Below, one piece after another: positions 42,443-53,306 of a stretch of 64,000 nucleotides of DNA (positions are counted from its first letter, which is position 1; each line of letters begins with the position of its first letter). Source of the stretch: Pachypanchax playfairii (Eukaryota; Chordata; Actinopteri; Cyprinodontiformes; Aplocheilidae); NCBI GenBank assembly GCA_006937955.1, contig SSNP01000174.1:554267-618266 (forward strand), given 5' to 3'. The translations under genes were made by a program, and so were the position numbers. The notes under the pieces were generated by a model, which saw nothing but the letters and a program-made list of their open reading frames with translations, was not told where the DNA came from and did not search any database.

Positions 42443-44043
42443 CAGTGGGGCAAAAAAGTATTTAGTCAGCCACCAATTGTGTAAGTTCTCCCACTTAAAA
42501 AGATCAGAGAGGCCTGTAATTTTCATCATAGGTATACCTCAACTATGAGAGACAAAATGAGGAAAAAAAATCCAGAAAATCACATTGTCTGATTTTTAAA
42601 GAATTTATTTGCAAATTATGGTGGAAAATAAGTATTTGGTCACCTACAAACAAGTAAGATTTCTGGCTTTCACAGACTTGTAACTTCTTTAAGAGGCTCC
42701 TCGGTCCTCCACTCGTTACCTGTATTAATGGCACCTGTGTGAACTCGTTATCAGTATAAAAGACACCTGTCCACAACCTCAAACAGTCACGCTCCAAACT
42801 CCACTATGGCCAAGACCAAAGAGCTGTCAAAGGACACCAGAAACAAAATTGTAGACCTTCACCAGGCTGGGAAGACTGAATCTGCAATAGGTAAGCAGCT
42901 TGGTGTGAAGAAATCAACTGTGGGAGCAATTATTAGAAAATGGAAGACATACAAGACCACTGATAATCTCCCTCCATCTGGGGCTCCACGCAAGATCTCA
43001 CCCCGTGGGGTCAAAATGATCACAAGAACGGTGAGCAAAAATCCCAGAACCACACGGAGGGACCTAGTGAATGACCTGCAGAGAGCTGGGACCAAAGTAA
43101 CAAAGGCTACCATCAGTAACACACTACGCCGCCAGGGACTCAAATCCTGCAGTGCCAGACGTGTCCCCTTGCTGAAGCCAGGACACGTCCAGGCCCGTCT
43201 GCGGTTTGCTAGAGAGCATTTGGATGATCCAGAAGAGGATTGGGAGAACATCATATGGTCAGATGAAACCAAAATAGAACTTTTTGGTAGAAACTCAACT
43301 TGTCGTGTTTGGAGGGGAAAGAATGCTGAGTTGGATCCAAAGAACACCATACCTACTGTAAAGCATGGGGGTGGAAACATCATGCTTTGGGGCTGTTTTT
43401 CTGCAAGGGGACCAGGACGACTGATCCGTGTAAAGGAAAGAATGAATGGGGCCATGTATCGCAATATTTTGAGTGAAAACCTCCTTCCATCAGCAAGGGC
43501 ATTGAAAATGAGACGTGGCTGGGTCTTTCAGCATGACAATGATCCCAAACACACCGCCCGGGCAACGAAGGAGTGGCTTCGTAAGAAGCATTTCAAGGTC
43601 CTGGAGTGGCCTAGCCAGTCTCCAGATCTCAACCCCATAGAAAATCTCTGGAGGGAGTTGAAAGTCCGTGTTGCCCAGCGTCAGCCCCAAAACATCACTG
43701 CTCTAGAGGAGATCTGCATGGAGGAATGGGCCAAAATACCAGCAACAGTGTGTGAAAACCTTGTGAAGACTTACAGAAAACGTTTGACCTCTGTCATTGC
43801 CAACAAAGGCTATATAACAAAGTATTGAGATTAACTTTTGTTATTGACCAAATACTTATTTTCCACCATCATTTGCAAATAAATTCTTTAAAAATCAGAC
43901 AATGTGATTTTCTGGATTTTTTTCCTCATTTTGTCTCTCATAGTTGAGGTATACCTATGATGAAAATTACAGGCCTCTCTGATCTTTTTAAGTGGGAGAA
44001 CTTACACAATTGGTGGCTGACTAAATACTTTTTTGCCCCACTG
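42443..44043 (+). mobile_element. Intact Tc1/mariner transposon inserted in ERV env
   Basis: TA duplications lie at 42,441-42,442 and 44,044-44,045. Inverted repeats of about 200 bp (42,443-42,642 and 43,845-44,043) are nearly perfect; they begin CAGTGGGGCAAAAAAGTATT and end with an internal repeat AAGTATTTGGTCA that echoes the outer AAGTATTTAGTCA. This is the IR/DR arrangement of Sleeping Beauty-like Tc1 elements. Length 1601 bp with one uninterrupted transposase. Everything visible is consistent with a recently mobile copy. Confidence 0.92.
42806..43828 (+). CDS. Tc1-family transposase, complete
   Basis: 340 residues, no stop or frameshift, start [20 protein letters not shown]. The N-terminal paired-like helix-turn-helix (about residues 5-110) includes [18 protein letters not shown] and a GRPR-like basic hinge. 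The catalytic domain has the DD34E residues: [13 protein letters not shown] (first Asp), [11 protein letters not shown] (second Asp) and [11 protein letters not shown] (Glu). The C-terminus ends [11 protein letters not shown], as usual for the family. It cuts and pastes at TA sites, with its own inverted repeats as binding sites. No intron. Catalytic activity is possible but unproven. Confidence 0.92.
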   Translation: MAKTKELSKDTRNKIVDLHQAGKTESAIGKQLGVKKSTVGAIIRKWKTYKTTDNLPPSGAPRKISPRGVKMITRTVSKNPRTTRRDLVNDLQRAGTKVTKATISNTLRRQGLKSCSARRVPLLKPGHVQARLRFAREHLDDPEEDWENIIWSDETKIELFGRNSTCRVWRGKNAELDPKNTIPTVKHGGGNIMLWGCFSARGPGRLIRVKERMNGAMYRNILSENLLPSARALKMRRGWVFQHDNDPKHTARATKEWLRKKHFKVLEWPSQSPDLNPIENLWRELKVRVAQRQPQNITALEEICMEEWAKIPATVCENLVKTYRKRLTSVIANKGYITKY

Positions 44044-44045
44044 TA

Positions 44046-44875
44046 CCTCCTTCAGAGGCGAACAGAAAGTCAAGCACCATCTGATGTTTTATAATAAGTT
44101 CTCTATGATTACGCTGAGCATTGGTGATCTGTTTAAGAAGTTCAGTGTTAGTTTTAGTGTACTGATACAAGCTGGCTGTGATGTTATCTATGTGATCAGC
44201 TAAAAATGTGACACCATACCAAGGGAGAAGGCCTATACCCCACTTCTCCCCCAGGAAAATACAATAATGAAAAAAATCCTGACTGGAGAATGAGGCCATG
44301 TCCCGCTTGTGTCGGTGTGACATCAGTATGAGAGGTGAGATTACTGAATGGAATGAGTAACATGGGAGTGGAAATTTTTGCAACAACAATCTGCCCAGTT
44401 TGGAGGGAGAAAGCTGTAATGCTGTCCTCCGCAGACCCATGTGTACCCAGCAATGTTGCCTAAACCTAGAGTCAACTGTATGACCTTAGATTTGTTCTTA
44501 TAGTGGTTACCTGGGAGAGTGAGATTAACAGTCATGCAGGTTGTGGAAACATTTGTGGGCCCCTCTACTGCTTCAAACTTGGAAAATTCAGCACTGGTCC
44601 CTAAGAATTTATTATCAACAGGCCAAGTACAGTTATTACATTTGTGAGAGTTAGTACAGACTTCACTAGTACCCCTACACATACAAAATGGAGGTTTTCC
44701 CTGAACAGGACAGGTTGTCCCTTACCCCTCAGGCCAGGGTCTGTGGAGTTATCAGGCCAGAGCCAAGTGGAATTACAGAGATGAACATACAGTTTGATTA
44801 AAATATCAAGCTTCAACTGTGTCATTGCCTGTAAGATTAGTCATTATGTTTGAACAGAAAATGCAGTTCCACTGG
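44046..44875 (-). pseudogene. ERV env middle part (surface/transmembrane), broken
   Basis: Minus-strand pieces in several frames (44,825-44,601, 44,682-44,341, 44,453-44,021) have many cysteines and N-glycosylation sites (NNCTW, NVSTTC, NLTLPG), as in a retroviral surface subunit. A following SSEFSH-like region, and SLYQYTKTNTELLKQITNAQ near 44,100, resemble a heptad segment of the transmembrane subunit. Multiple frame shifts. Cut on the left by Tc1 and on the right by the hAT at 44,884. Confidence 0.55.
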
Positions 44876-45314
44876 GTCAAAAGTAGGGCCCGACCGATAT
44901 GTCGGCTGGCCGATATTACCGGCCGATATGGGGGTCCAGTTTGATATCGGCTATCGGTAAAAAATTGCCGATATTTTCCGAGATTTTTTATTGATTTATT
45001 TTTGTCCTATATGTGTTTCTGCATCTCCATTAAGGAGAATGCCCAGTTAAAAATGTAATTGGGCTACATATCCAGCAGATGGCGCCCATGTGTTGTTATT
45101 TCATGTTCCCTGGGGGCGGAGTCATCCTCGCTCATTGCTTCCTACAGTGGAAGCCGAGACACAGCGAACCGGACGGTGAAACAGAAAGCAACTTATCCAA
45201 GTAAAGTGAAGTCTGCTCACGAGCATTTTATTTTTGGTCACTGGTAAGTTGAAATGTGAAATAAACAAACACAGTTATGTTTTCCCTCTTACATATTCTC
45301 TACAAACATGTCAT

Positions 45315-46013
45315 TAGCTACGTTTACATGGGCACATTTAATTGGAATAAACGCCCAATCAGAAAAAAAATACGTCATGTAAAAATGTCATTGATCCGAT
45401 GCAGCCTGATCAGAATGAAATTTACTTCCGATCGAGAGGGGTGGTTTTGTCCGATCTTCATTCGGATAGACGTGCATGTATACACCCATTCGGAAAGAAA
45501 GGGTGAAAAAAGCCCACTGCGCATGCGTACAACTTCAGTGTGACGTCTTTCCGCTTTCGCAGACCCAAGTAGAAAACATAGCGGGAAGTAAACAGAAGTG
45601 GTCTGCTGGTGCAGTCATCCTGTCATCCTGCTCTCCTCTCTTGTGGCGGAGGAGCAGTAGCAATATGTATTCTGCCTCTAGCTTGGTTAATGCGACCAGT
45701 AAAAACCCAAACATAAAGGTAATCACCTGCAGAAGGTCCATATTGGGGATAACGTGAGTCAGCTCGAGCACACGATGGGGCGGGAAAGACGTGCAGAAAG
45801 GACGGAGTTTGTTTACTTTTTTTTCTTCCCCCGGAAAGACAACTCGCTGTGCGCATGCTCAACTCATTTAACCTGATTGAGTGTTTGGTGCATGTGTACT
45901 CATGGCATGATCAGATCATTTCAGTTAGTGTCCATGTAAACAGGGATTTGGGAATTCCGATCGACCAAGATTTTAATCAGATTGGGGAAATTTGGAGCAT
46001 GTAAATGTAGCTA
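45315..46013 (-). mobile_element. MITE of the TAGCTACGTTTACATG family, copy 2 (inverted)
   Basis: Reverse-complement match to 21,262-21,971 and 62,237-62,925, with the same inverted ends (right end altered to TGTAGCTA). It carries the same short frame, here MDLLQVITFMFGFLLVALTK, on the minus strand. Nested inside the hAT at 44,884-49,873. Confidence 0.75.
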
Positions 46014-46377
46014 ATGTGTGCCTCGTGGTCGCGCTGTGTTTAAAGTTACGATGATTCTACCTTGCTAAAAGTTAAGCATGCACAAATAAAATGTGAAGCA
46101 TAGCTGTTTAAGTGCATAAAAGCACCATTACTGGTATGTTTAGTGACATAAAGTAATCGTGTTTCTTTCTCACACTTAAAATAAGTGTAGTCTTCATTAA
46201 ATGGCTCTTTGTCGTCATAAAAAAATGTAGCAACTTGCTCGGTTAATACATCCACACGCTGGGTTCTACTCTGTTACTGCAATAGTAGTGCAGTACATCA
46301 CACGATGCTAACATTTTCAGGCACAAGCAATATTAATATTATATACAAAAAGATATTGGTGTTTTTCCTACTATTTG
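46014..46377. other. hAT internal sequence, no recognised gene
   Basis: A minus-strand frame (46,255-46,046) begins MDVLTEQVATFFYDDKEPFN but matches nothing I recognise. The remainder shows no feature. Confidence 0.3.
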
Positions 46378-46914
46378 TCACGGGCTCAGTTAGTTTGGTG
46401 ACCCACATTGCAGGAACTCAGACACAGACAGTACTCAGGTGCAAAAGTGAAAGGTTTATTTACAATGCTGTACAGTGTGAGAATGTGCTCGGTGGTCAGG
46501 TGCATCAGGGGAAGTCTCAGCACTGTAACAGAGATACTCGTTAGTTCCAGATCCAAACCAGTTGGTTCAGGTGATCATGCAATGACTGGTGCGGTTAACT
46601 CACGGGATAGATGCAGGTAGCAGAACTCGAAGGGAGGGCAGGTCCAGTGCTGTGCAGGGAGATGGTGAGCCCAAGGTCGGGTGAGGAGGCTGGAGGGAGA
46701 CAGACAGTGGTTCCAGGCGATCAGACACTGGACACGAAGGAATCCTCGGAGCACAAGGAGCAGGGTGAATAATCCTGGAGAGAACACGGTTAGTCACACA
46801 CAGGGAAAAATCCACGGTCGTCATAAAAAGCACAAAAATCTCAGAACTGTTTCTCGGAATCACAAGGAATAAATCTCAAAGAGTTGGCACACGGGAGCTA
46901 CCATTCAGGTCAAC
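46378..46914 (-). mobile_element. Probable LTR fragment (Ty3-like)
   Basis: On the plus strand it starts TGTCACGGGCTCAG and soon has GGTTTATTTACAATGC, which on the minus strand gives an AATAAA signal near the end. This layout resembles the other Ty3 LTRs here (TGTCA start), although the sequence differs. The far boundary with the LINE at about 46,914 has no clear duplication, so the piece may be truncated. Confidence 0.4.
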
Positions 46915-46917
46915 AAC

Positions 46918-48560
46918 CAGGCCTCAAGATCAGGTTTCTTAAGTAAAGGTTTAATAACAGCAACCTTAAAGGCCTTAGGCACATATCCATTCATTAAAGA
47001 CAAATTGATCATGTCCAATATCCATGTGTTCATCAATGGGAAGACATCTTTAAAGAGTCTGGTTGGAACAGGATCCAACATACATGTAGATGGTTTAGAA
47101 GAAGCTATAATTTGTGTTAACTCATTAAGATCAGCTGGACAGAAACTGTCTAAACATGATTCAGATTCTAAAGCTGCTTCACTGGACAACGAACCAAGGA
47201 CATTATAGATTTTTTCTCTAATTGAATCTATTTTATTAGTAAAGAATTCCATGAAGGCATCACTACTGAGGGTTACAGGGATACACGGTTCAACAGAAGT
47301 TGGGTTTTTTATTAATCTGGCTACAGTACTAAACAGAAACCTGGGATTGTTCTTGTTCTCCTCTATGAGGGACGAGTAATACTCAGTTCTAACCCTACGA
47401 AGGGCTCTTTTGTATATGAGCAGACTATCTCTCCAAGATAAATAAACTTCTTCTAGCTTAGTGGAACGCCATTTCCTTTCTAACTTTCTTGAAGTTCTTT
47501 TTAGCATACGCAGCTCTAAATTAAACCAAGGAGCACACCTCCTCTGGCTGATTACCTTCATTTTCAGAGGAGCAACTTGATCCAATGACGTGCGCATTGA
47601 AGCTGTAAAATTATCAGTAAGATCATCAATTCGCCAGTCTGCAAAATCTCTGCAGCTGCTCTCTGTTATATTATTCTTCTGGAATGAAGATAAAGCTAAC
47701 GGAATAGATTATTTGAATTTAGTTACAGCATTTTCTGATAAACATCTACGGTAGGTAAAGTTTCTATCTGGAGTGGTGAGGTCCATCATTGTAAATTCAA
47801 AGGTTATTAAAAAATGATCAGACAAGACAGGGTTGTGAGGAAACACTATCAGCTGTTCAATCTCTACGCCATAAGTCAGAACAAGATCAAGAGTATGATG
47901 ACAATAGTGAGTTGGTCTGTTTACACTCTGAGAGAAACCAACTGAATCCAAAAGATCATTAAAAGCTACATTCAAACTATCACTTTCAACATCAACATAA
48001 ATATTGAAATCTCCCACTATAATGACTTTATCAGATTTCAATAATAATTCTGATAAAAAGACTGAAAATTCAGACAAGAACTCAGAATAAGCACCTGGTG
48101 GACGATATATAACAACAAGTAAAATAGGTTCCTCTGATTTCCAATTTGGGTGAGAAATACTGAGGGTCATAAATTCAAAAGAATTATAACTAGTAACTGG
48201 TCTAGAGCTAATCAATACACCTGACTGGAAAATAGCTGCTACTCCTCCTCCTCGACCTGTTGCTCGAGGAACATGAAGATTAAGGTAGTTAGAAGGAGTT
48301 GATTCATTAATACTAACATGATCCTCCTGCTGCAGCCAGGTTTCCGTAAGACAAAATAGATCAATATGATGATCAATTATCAGATCATTAACCAACAGAG
48401 ATTTAGATGAAAGAGATCTAACATTCAGTAAACCACATCTAATGGTTTTATTTACAGGTTTTATATTAGTAACTGTATTTATTTTAATCAGATTTTTATT
48501 ATTTATTTTTCTAGAACAAAATATTTGTTTATTTAATTTGAACCGTGGTTGAGCAGACAC
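46918..48560 (-). pseudogene. L2 ORF2 N-terminal part (endonuclease), truncated
   Basis: The endonuclease frame (48,560-47,709) has [47 protein letters not shown] and [11 protein letters not shown], the AP-endonuclease motifs of CR1/L2 elements. After a frame break near 47,650 the linker continues (APWFNLELRMLKRTSRKLER, STCMLDPVPTRLFKDVFP) and ends just before the reverse transcriptase fingers. Confidence 0.75.
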
Positions 48561-48653
48561 CGTCTCTATAGGAAAGTGGGAGGGTAACGACAGAGAAGCT
48601 GCAGAGAGGTGTGTAAGACTACAACTCTGCTTCCTGGACTGGACCCTGGATTG

Positions 48654-49523
48654 TCACGGTTTTGGAAAAGTAATAAATTCAGCCATATTTCTAGAAAGGA
48701 GAGCTGCACCATCCAAAGTAGGATGGATGCCGTCTCTCCAAATCAGTCCAGGTTTTCCCCAAAACGTCTGCCAATTATCGATAAAGCCCACGTTGTTATC
48801 GGGACACCACCTAGACAACCAGTGACGAAATGAAGACATACGACTAAACATGTCATCGTTTCTCAGATTAGGGAGGGGACCAGACAAGATTACGGAGTCC
48901 GACATTGTTTTTGCAAAGTTACACACCGAAGCAACACTAATCTTAATGACCTCCGATTGGCGTAACCGGGTGTCGTTACTGCCGACGTGAATAACAATCT
49001 TACTGTATTTACGCTTATCCTTAGCCAGCAGTTTCAGGTAGCCTTCTATGTTGCCCGCTCTGGCCCCCGGAAGGCATTTGACTATGGTCGCTGGTGTCTC
49101 TAATGCCACGTTTCGGACTACGGAGCTGCCAATAACCAGAGTCTGTTTCTCAGCGGGTGTGTCGCTGAGTGGGGAAAAACGGTTTGAAACGTGGACGGGG
49201 CGATGGTGAACCGGGGGCTGCTTAGGACTATGCTTCCTTCTGACCGTCACCCAGCCGGCCTGGGCTCCCGGCTGCTCGGGATTTGCCGGAGGATGGCTAA
49301 GGGAAGCTAGTCTCAGTGGCTCCGTGCTCGCTAAAGGAACCTGACTAACTGCTGGAGTCTCAAAAGCATGGAGCCACGATTCCAAAACAGACAGCCTCGC
49401 CTCCAAAGCTACAAATAAACTACATTTGTTACACGTACTATTATCAGTAAAGGAGGCAGAGGAATAACTAAACATCTGACACACAGAACAGGTCAAGGCA
49501 GGAGACGGTGAAAGAGAAGCCAT
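48654..49523 (-). CDS. L2 ORF1 protein with SGNH/GDSL esterase-like domain
   Basis: 289 residues, complete. The N-terminus has cysteine pairs (CSVCQMF, CNKCSLF) and a short helix. A Pro/Ser-rich linker follows. From about residue 130 there is an esterase-like fold: [12 protein letters not shown] (nucleophile Ser), [12 protein letters not shown] (Gly and Asn blocks) and [13 protein letters not shown] (Asp-x-x-His). These four SGNH blocks are found in ORF1 of CR1/L2 LINEs, where an esterase may act on membranes or RNPs. All key residues are present. Unusually well kept, given that ORF2 is truncated. Confidence 0.75.
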   Translation of the reverse strand: MASLSPSPALTCSVCQMFSYSSASFTDNSTCNKCSLFVALEARLSVLESWLHAFETPAVSQVPLASTEPLRLASLSHPPANPEQPGAQAGWVTVRRKHSPKQPPVHHRPVHVSNRFSPLSDTPAEKQTLVIGSSVVRNVALETPATIVKCLPGARAGNIEGYLKLLAKDKRKYSKIVIHVGSNDTRLRQSEVIKISVASVCNFAKTMSDSVILSGPLPNLRNDDMFSRMSSFRHWLSRWCPDNNVGFIDNWQTFWGKPGLIWRDGIHPTLDGAALLSRNMAEFITFPKP

Positions 49524-49881
49524 GCTAAGCTAAGCTAGGCTAGCTAACAAACAGTATTATAAAAATAAAAGCTAAGAGAAGTTTAAACCAAAGATTCCCT
49601 TAAGACAGGAGTGCAGAACAGCTAAGAGAGTAGTGCTTATGAACTACTAAGGCAAAAAATGACAGTAAATCAGTGGAAATCCGAAAAAATGCCAATAGAA
49701 CAGACAAAACAGCAGCCAAACAGTGCAACCGAGACAAACAGGAAGTGACACAATACGTCTTACCGTGAGATCTCACCTACCCGATCTTATCGGCCGTTAT
49801 ATTGGCTATCGGCCTGCTCTAATGTCTTTATATCGGTATCGGTATTAAAAAAATCCATATCGGTCGGGCCCTAGTCAAAAG

Positions 49882-50270
49882 GTTGTGGGAAATAACAAAT
49901 TCTGAGATACGAATAACACAGCGGGTATGTGCTTCCGAGAATGGGACTCATTAATAGAAGACTCATTAATAGAAGTTTGTCTCACTGTAGTGAGGAGCCA
50001 ATGATACCACCGGTTCGTCTGCCAAGCTGGTGGGACTGACAGTTCTTGCGTGTGAAACCACCAGTCAGGTGTTCTCCTTCGGCGAGCGTGAGGCAGAAGT
50101 GTGGACGTTACAAGAGGAGTTTGAAAATGAGATGTAGTTGCCCGTGGAGTTGTTGTAGAAGTGTGAAGTGAGTCTGATGTTTCTAAGCTGTACAGAATAG
50201 GCACGACCACTACCAAAGAGATTATCAGCAGACTGCATACTGTGCCTCTGAGTCCGCAGAGACCAGGCAT
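49882..50270 (-). pseudogene. ERV env N-terminal part
   Basis: Open frame from an ATG at 50,270 with a strongly hydrophobic segment (VCSLLIISLVVVVPILYSLE, about residues 11-30) that fits a signal peptide or signal anchor. It then has Ser/Thr-rich sequence and NES glycosylation-like sites. The hAT at 44,884-49,873 interrupts it. The frame remains open across the boundary on this side only. Endogenous, non-functional. Confidence 0.5.
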
Positions 50271-50317
50271 TCTGAAAGGATGCCAGGGTTGTCATTCGCC
50301 CATCGTGGATCCCCCAG

Positions 50318-50440
50318 AGGTGACACAGAAACTCGTCTGCACATCACGTATCCCTCGTAGGTGATACAGAAACTTGTTTGCACATCACGTATCCCTCGTA
50401 GGTGACACAGAAACTTGTCTGCACGTCACGTGAGGTCGAG
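50318..50440. repeat. Three tandem copies of a 41-bp unit
   Basis: Units start at 50,318, 50,359 and 50,400. Each reads AGGTGAYACAGAAACTYGTY, then TGCACATCACGTATCCCTCG plus T; the third diverges after TGCACGTCACGT. The repeat lies between the end of pol and the start of env in the retroviral remnant. It could be splice-related or merely replication slippage. Confidence 0.8.
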
Positions 50441-50559
50441 AGATTAGTTTGTTGCAGTGGAGTCAGATGTGTCTTTTCCCTGGCCTGGGTCTGGAACCTT
50501 TTTACAGTGACTGGCGTGAATCCACGTTGCTCTTTCAGCCACCTTCACTGCCGTGTGCG

Positions 50560-51507
50560 TCAGAAGCACCTGGAATGGTCCTTGCCCCTTTTGGAACGCC
50601 AGCTCTTTCTCCTGAAGTCTTTCACCACCACGAAGTCCCCAGGTTTCAAGGCGTGGAGAGGAGTGGAGGCTGGTTTGGGCAAAGCGTCTTTGACCTGTTG
50701 CCTTATGGAGGATAATGTAGAAAACCAGTTAATACAATATGCAATCATAGTATGTTCACACAGGGCCGTAGAAGGTGGTGTGGCTGACGGGGGTCCCATC
50801 CCTACATTTGGTGGAGCTGCGAACAGAATTTCAAAAGGTGCCAGGTTAGTTCTTTCTCTCCTTCTCATTCTCATGTACATCAAGATGAGGGGCAAGGCTT
50901 TTGTCCAAGACAGTCCCATTTCTTCGCAACATTTTGTCAATTTCTGTTTCAGTGTGCTATTTTCTCTTTCTACCGTGCCCCCACTACCTGGATGGTACGC
51001 ACAATGTGTCCGGAGGTCAAAACCAAAATACTCACTGAGTTGTTTTATTGCTTCATTTACGAAATGGGAGCCGTTGTCACTGGAAATACGACTGGGAACG
51101 CCCCATCTTGGTATGATCTCAGTCAGCAATGCCTTCGCCACCATGCTGGAGGTCTGTTTTGATGCTGGGAACGTCTCCACCCATTTAGACAACATATCTA
51201 CCATTACCAGACAGTGTGATTTTCCCTCTGAGGGACAGAGTTCCACAAAATCCATCATAAGGTGTTCAAAAGGAGAAAGACTGAATTGCTGAGAGAGACT
51301 CTGGTGAGGAGATGCAGTAATCATTAGAACACGTGTGCTGTAGGAGAGAGGGAGCGACAGATGTGGCGGCTGCCGCTTTAGCTGCAGCATCTGCACGAGC
51401 ATTTCCACATGCAACAGAGTCTGTGTTACGCGTGTGAGCCGCGCATTTACAAACTGTAATTTGTGCTGGTAACATGATTGCAGAGAGCAGTGCACGGATG
51501 AGGTCAT
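50560..51507 (-). pseudogene. ERV integrase region of pol
   Basis: An open frame of 315 codons on the minus strand contains the catalytic core: HLMMDFVELCP (first Asp), RISSDNGSHF (second Asp), and GTVERENSTLKQ (Glu), in correct DD35E order. A C-terminal SH3-like part follows (LKPGDFVVVKDF). The start of this frame overlaps the RNase H frame, so the true N-terminal zinc domain is disrupted. It resembles gamma/epsilon-type integrases. Confidence 0.75.
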
Positions 51508-52117
51508 GATGTGCGATATGTTTGCCAGAAGATGTTAGAAAATTTCTGTGTTTCCACAGTGCCCCAAAATCATGAACGACACCAAACGCATAGCAGGAGT
51601 CAGTGTAGATAGTTACTGATTTGCCTTTGGCCAGTTTGCAGGCCTCCGTGAGCACGATGAGTTCGGCCGCCTGGGCTGAGAGATGACATGGGAGAGGACC
51701 AGAGAGAACCACATCGTGATCTGAAACCACAGAAAATCCCCCACAGTTGGGGGCCTGTAGAGTCTCGGGAGGCTAAGCCATCCACATAAAAGAGAAAATA
51801 AGGGTTTTAGTTAAAGGTTGATCTAACAAATCCAGACGTGGTGTACACTGCTGTTGTAATTCTACAACACAGTAATGAGGCTCTCTATCAGTAGGAAGTG
51901 GGAGGAAAGTCGCTGGGTTCAGGGTGGTGCAGCGTTTAACAGTGGCATTAGGCATGTCCAGCAAGATAGTGTGATACCTGAACCATCTAGCTGTGGACAG
52001 GTGTGAAGTCTTTTGTTCAAGCAGAATGAGAGAAACAGTATGTGGGACCAAAAGAACAATATCAGAATAGCCTACTATGTTTCTAGATGCCAGCAGGGCT
52101 TTTTCACATGCAGCCAC
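51266..52117 (-). pseudogene. ERV RNase H region of pol, broken
   Basis: Frames 52,117-51,773 and 51,785-51,266 on the minus strand encode a connection segment followed by RNase H. Visible motifs are AAELIVLTEACKLAKGKSVT, IYTDSCYAFGVVHDF (Asp) and NARADAAAKAAA (Asp). Frame shifts lie near 51,780 and 51,730. Confidence 0.7.
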
Positions 52118-53290
52118 TGCCCTAAGGTAATCCAGCAGCCACTGGATCCAACTTGGCAGAAAAGTAAGCTACAGGATGGAGTTGATCCCCATGAGGCTGC
52201 AAAAAAACAGATGTCATACAACCATCTTTTTCATCCACTGCTTGAGTGTAAGGTTTAGCTGGGTCTGGCAGGCCCAAGACAGGTGCAGATTGCAGAAGCT
52301 GTTTCAGCTGCAGAAAAGCGTCCTTGGCCTCTGGAGTCCAATCAATGGCGTCAGACGCAGACAGACTCTTTCCATGAATCATGGCCCCTAATGGTGTTTC
52401 ACACAATACAAAATTAAGAATAAAAGTACGACTATAAGAACACATCCCCAAAAAAGACATAAGTTGCTTCTTGGTCTTAGATTTTGGCAAGAAGCAATTA
52501 GCCTCTACTCTTTTTGGTGATAGAGTCTTCCCTTCCCCTGAGATGTTGTGGCCCAAGAAGGTAACTTGTTGCTTCACATACTGAAGTTTAGTGGGACTGA
52601 CTTTATGACCTTCATTTGACAAATGTGCTAACAATTTCAGAGAGTCAGCCTGACATTGAGACTCAGTAGGAGCTGCTATTAACAGGTCATCAACGTACTG
52701 CAGAAGTGCAGTACCTGGTGTGAGCTCCAGGGGGTCCATTCAGTGGGCTGGCCCTTATCTTGGATTTTTTTCACAGGAAAAATGGGAGTTCTCACTGGTG
52801 AGTCAGAGCAAGAAACAATAACTCCAGCCTCTAAAAGTGAATGACAAACAGGAGTAATACCATCAATAGCCTCCTTTTTTAGAGGGTACTGCTATTTACA
52901 AGGACAAAATGTGGATTTTGGACTTATTGTTACAGGAGCACAATTTTTAATCAGGCCCACATCATATTTATGTTAAGCCCAGAGTGTTTCTGAGAGTTTA
53001 GAGAGTTCTGGAGGTATTTGTGGTTCAGTTAAAGACATTGTGAGAGCTGTAGAGTCATCAATTAGTGTGACGGATCAGTGGATCAGTGGTTGGCTGCCAG
53101 TCTGTTATGTGCTGGCGACGTATTACAAACGGACCCAAATCTTTCCACTGTGACCTTGGAGATTTAGCAACCAAGATGTGAGGGCTGGAATCAGGCACAT
53201 CAAAAAACTGCAGCTGTGTTCTGGTGCGATGGACAGAAATGGCGCACATGTCAAATGAACAGAACATGTCTGCTGTTTGCAATTTGTCAT
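52118..53290 (-). pseudogene. ERV protease/reverse transcriptase region, internally deleted
   Basis: The frame at 52,739-52,122 has the catalytic LLQYVDDLLIAA, then TFLGHNISGEGK and a thumb region. Upstream, 53,290-52,745 encodes (in pieces) the N-terminal finger region, including HILVAKSPRSQW and KKEAIDGITPVCHSLLEAG, with stops. Sequence expected between the fingers and YVDD is absent at about 52,740, so the palm is incomplete. Gag and the 5' LTR are not present upstream. Confidence 0.65.
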
Positions 53291-53306
53291 TTAAGAGGCC
53301 ATTTCA

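Larger units (their letters stand above)
46915..49755 (-). mobile_element. L2 LINE with SGNH-esterase ORF1, truncated at its 3' side
   Basis: Order on the minus strand: 5' UTR (49,755-49,524), ORF1 (49,523-48,654), ORF2 endonuclease (about 48,560-47,709), then the linker before the reverse transcriptase (47,597-46,905), stopping at PLLKKPDLEAWLL. The polymerase and 3' tail are missing. LINEs are normally lost from the 5' side, so this 3' loss must reflect a later deletion or rearrangement with the adjoining LTR-like sequence. Confidence 0.75.
44884..49873. mobile_element. hAT transposon with nested LINE, LTR and MITE
   Basis: Perfect 8-bp duplication GTCAAAAG at 44,876-44,883 and 49,874-49,881. 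Ends TAGGGCCCGACCGATATG and the exact inverse CATATCGGTCGGGCCCTA, with ATCGG-rich subterminal repeats on both sides. Both features are diagnostic of hAT. The 4990-bp length is mostly later insertions: MITE 45,315-46,013, LTR-like 46,378-46,914 and L2 46,915-49,755. No hAT transposase domain is seen. A candidate leader exon near 45,150-45,243 ends at donor CTG|GTAAGT. Confidence 0.85.

Noticed and set aside
42859..43464. 201-codon frame opposite the Tc1 transposase
   Set aside because: It is the antisense shadow of an intact, clearly recognised transposase.
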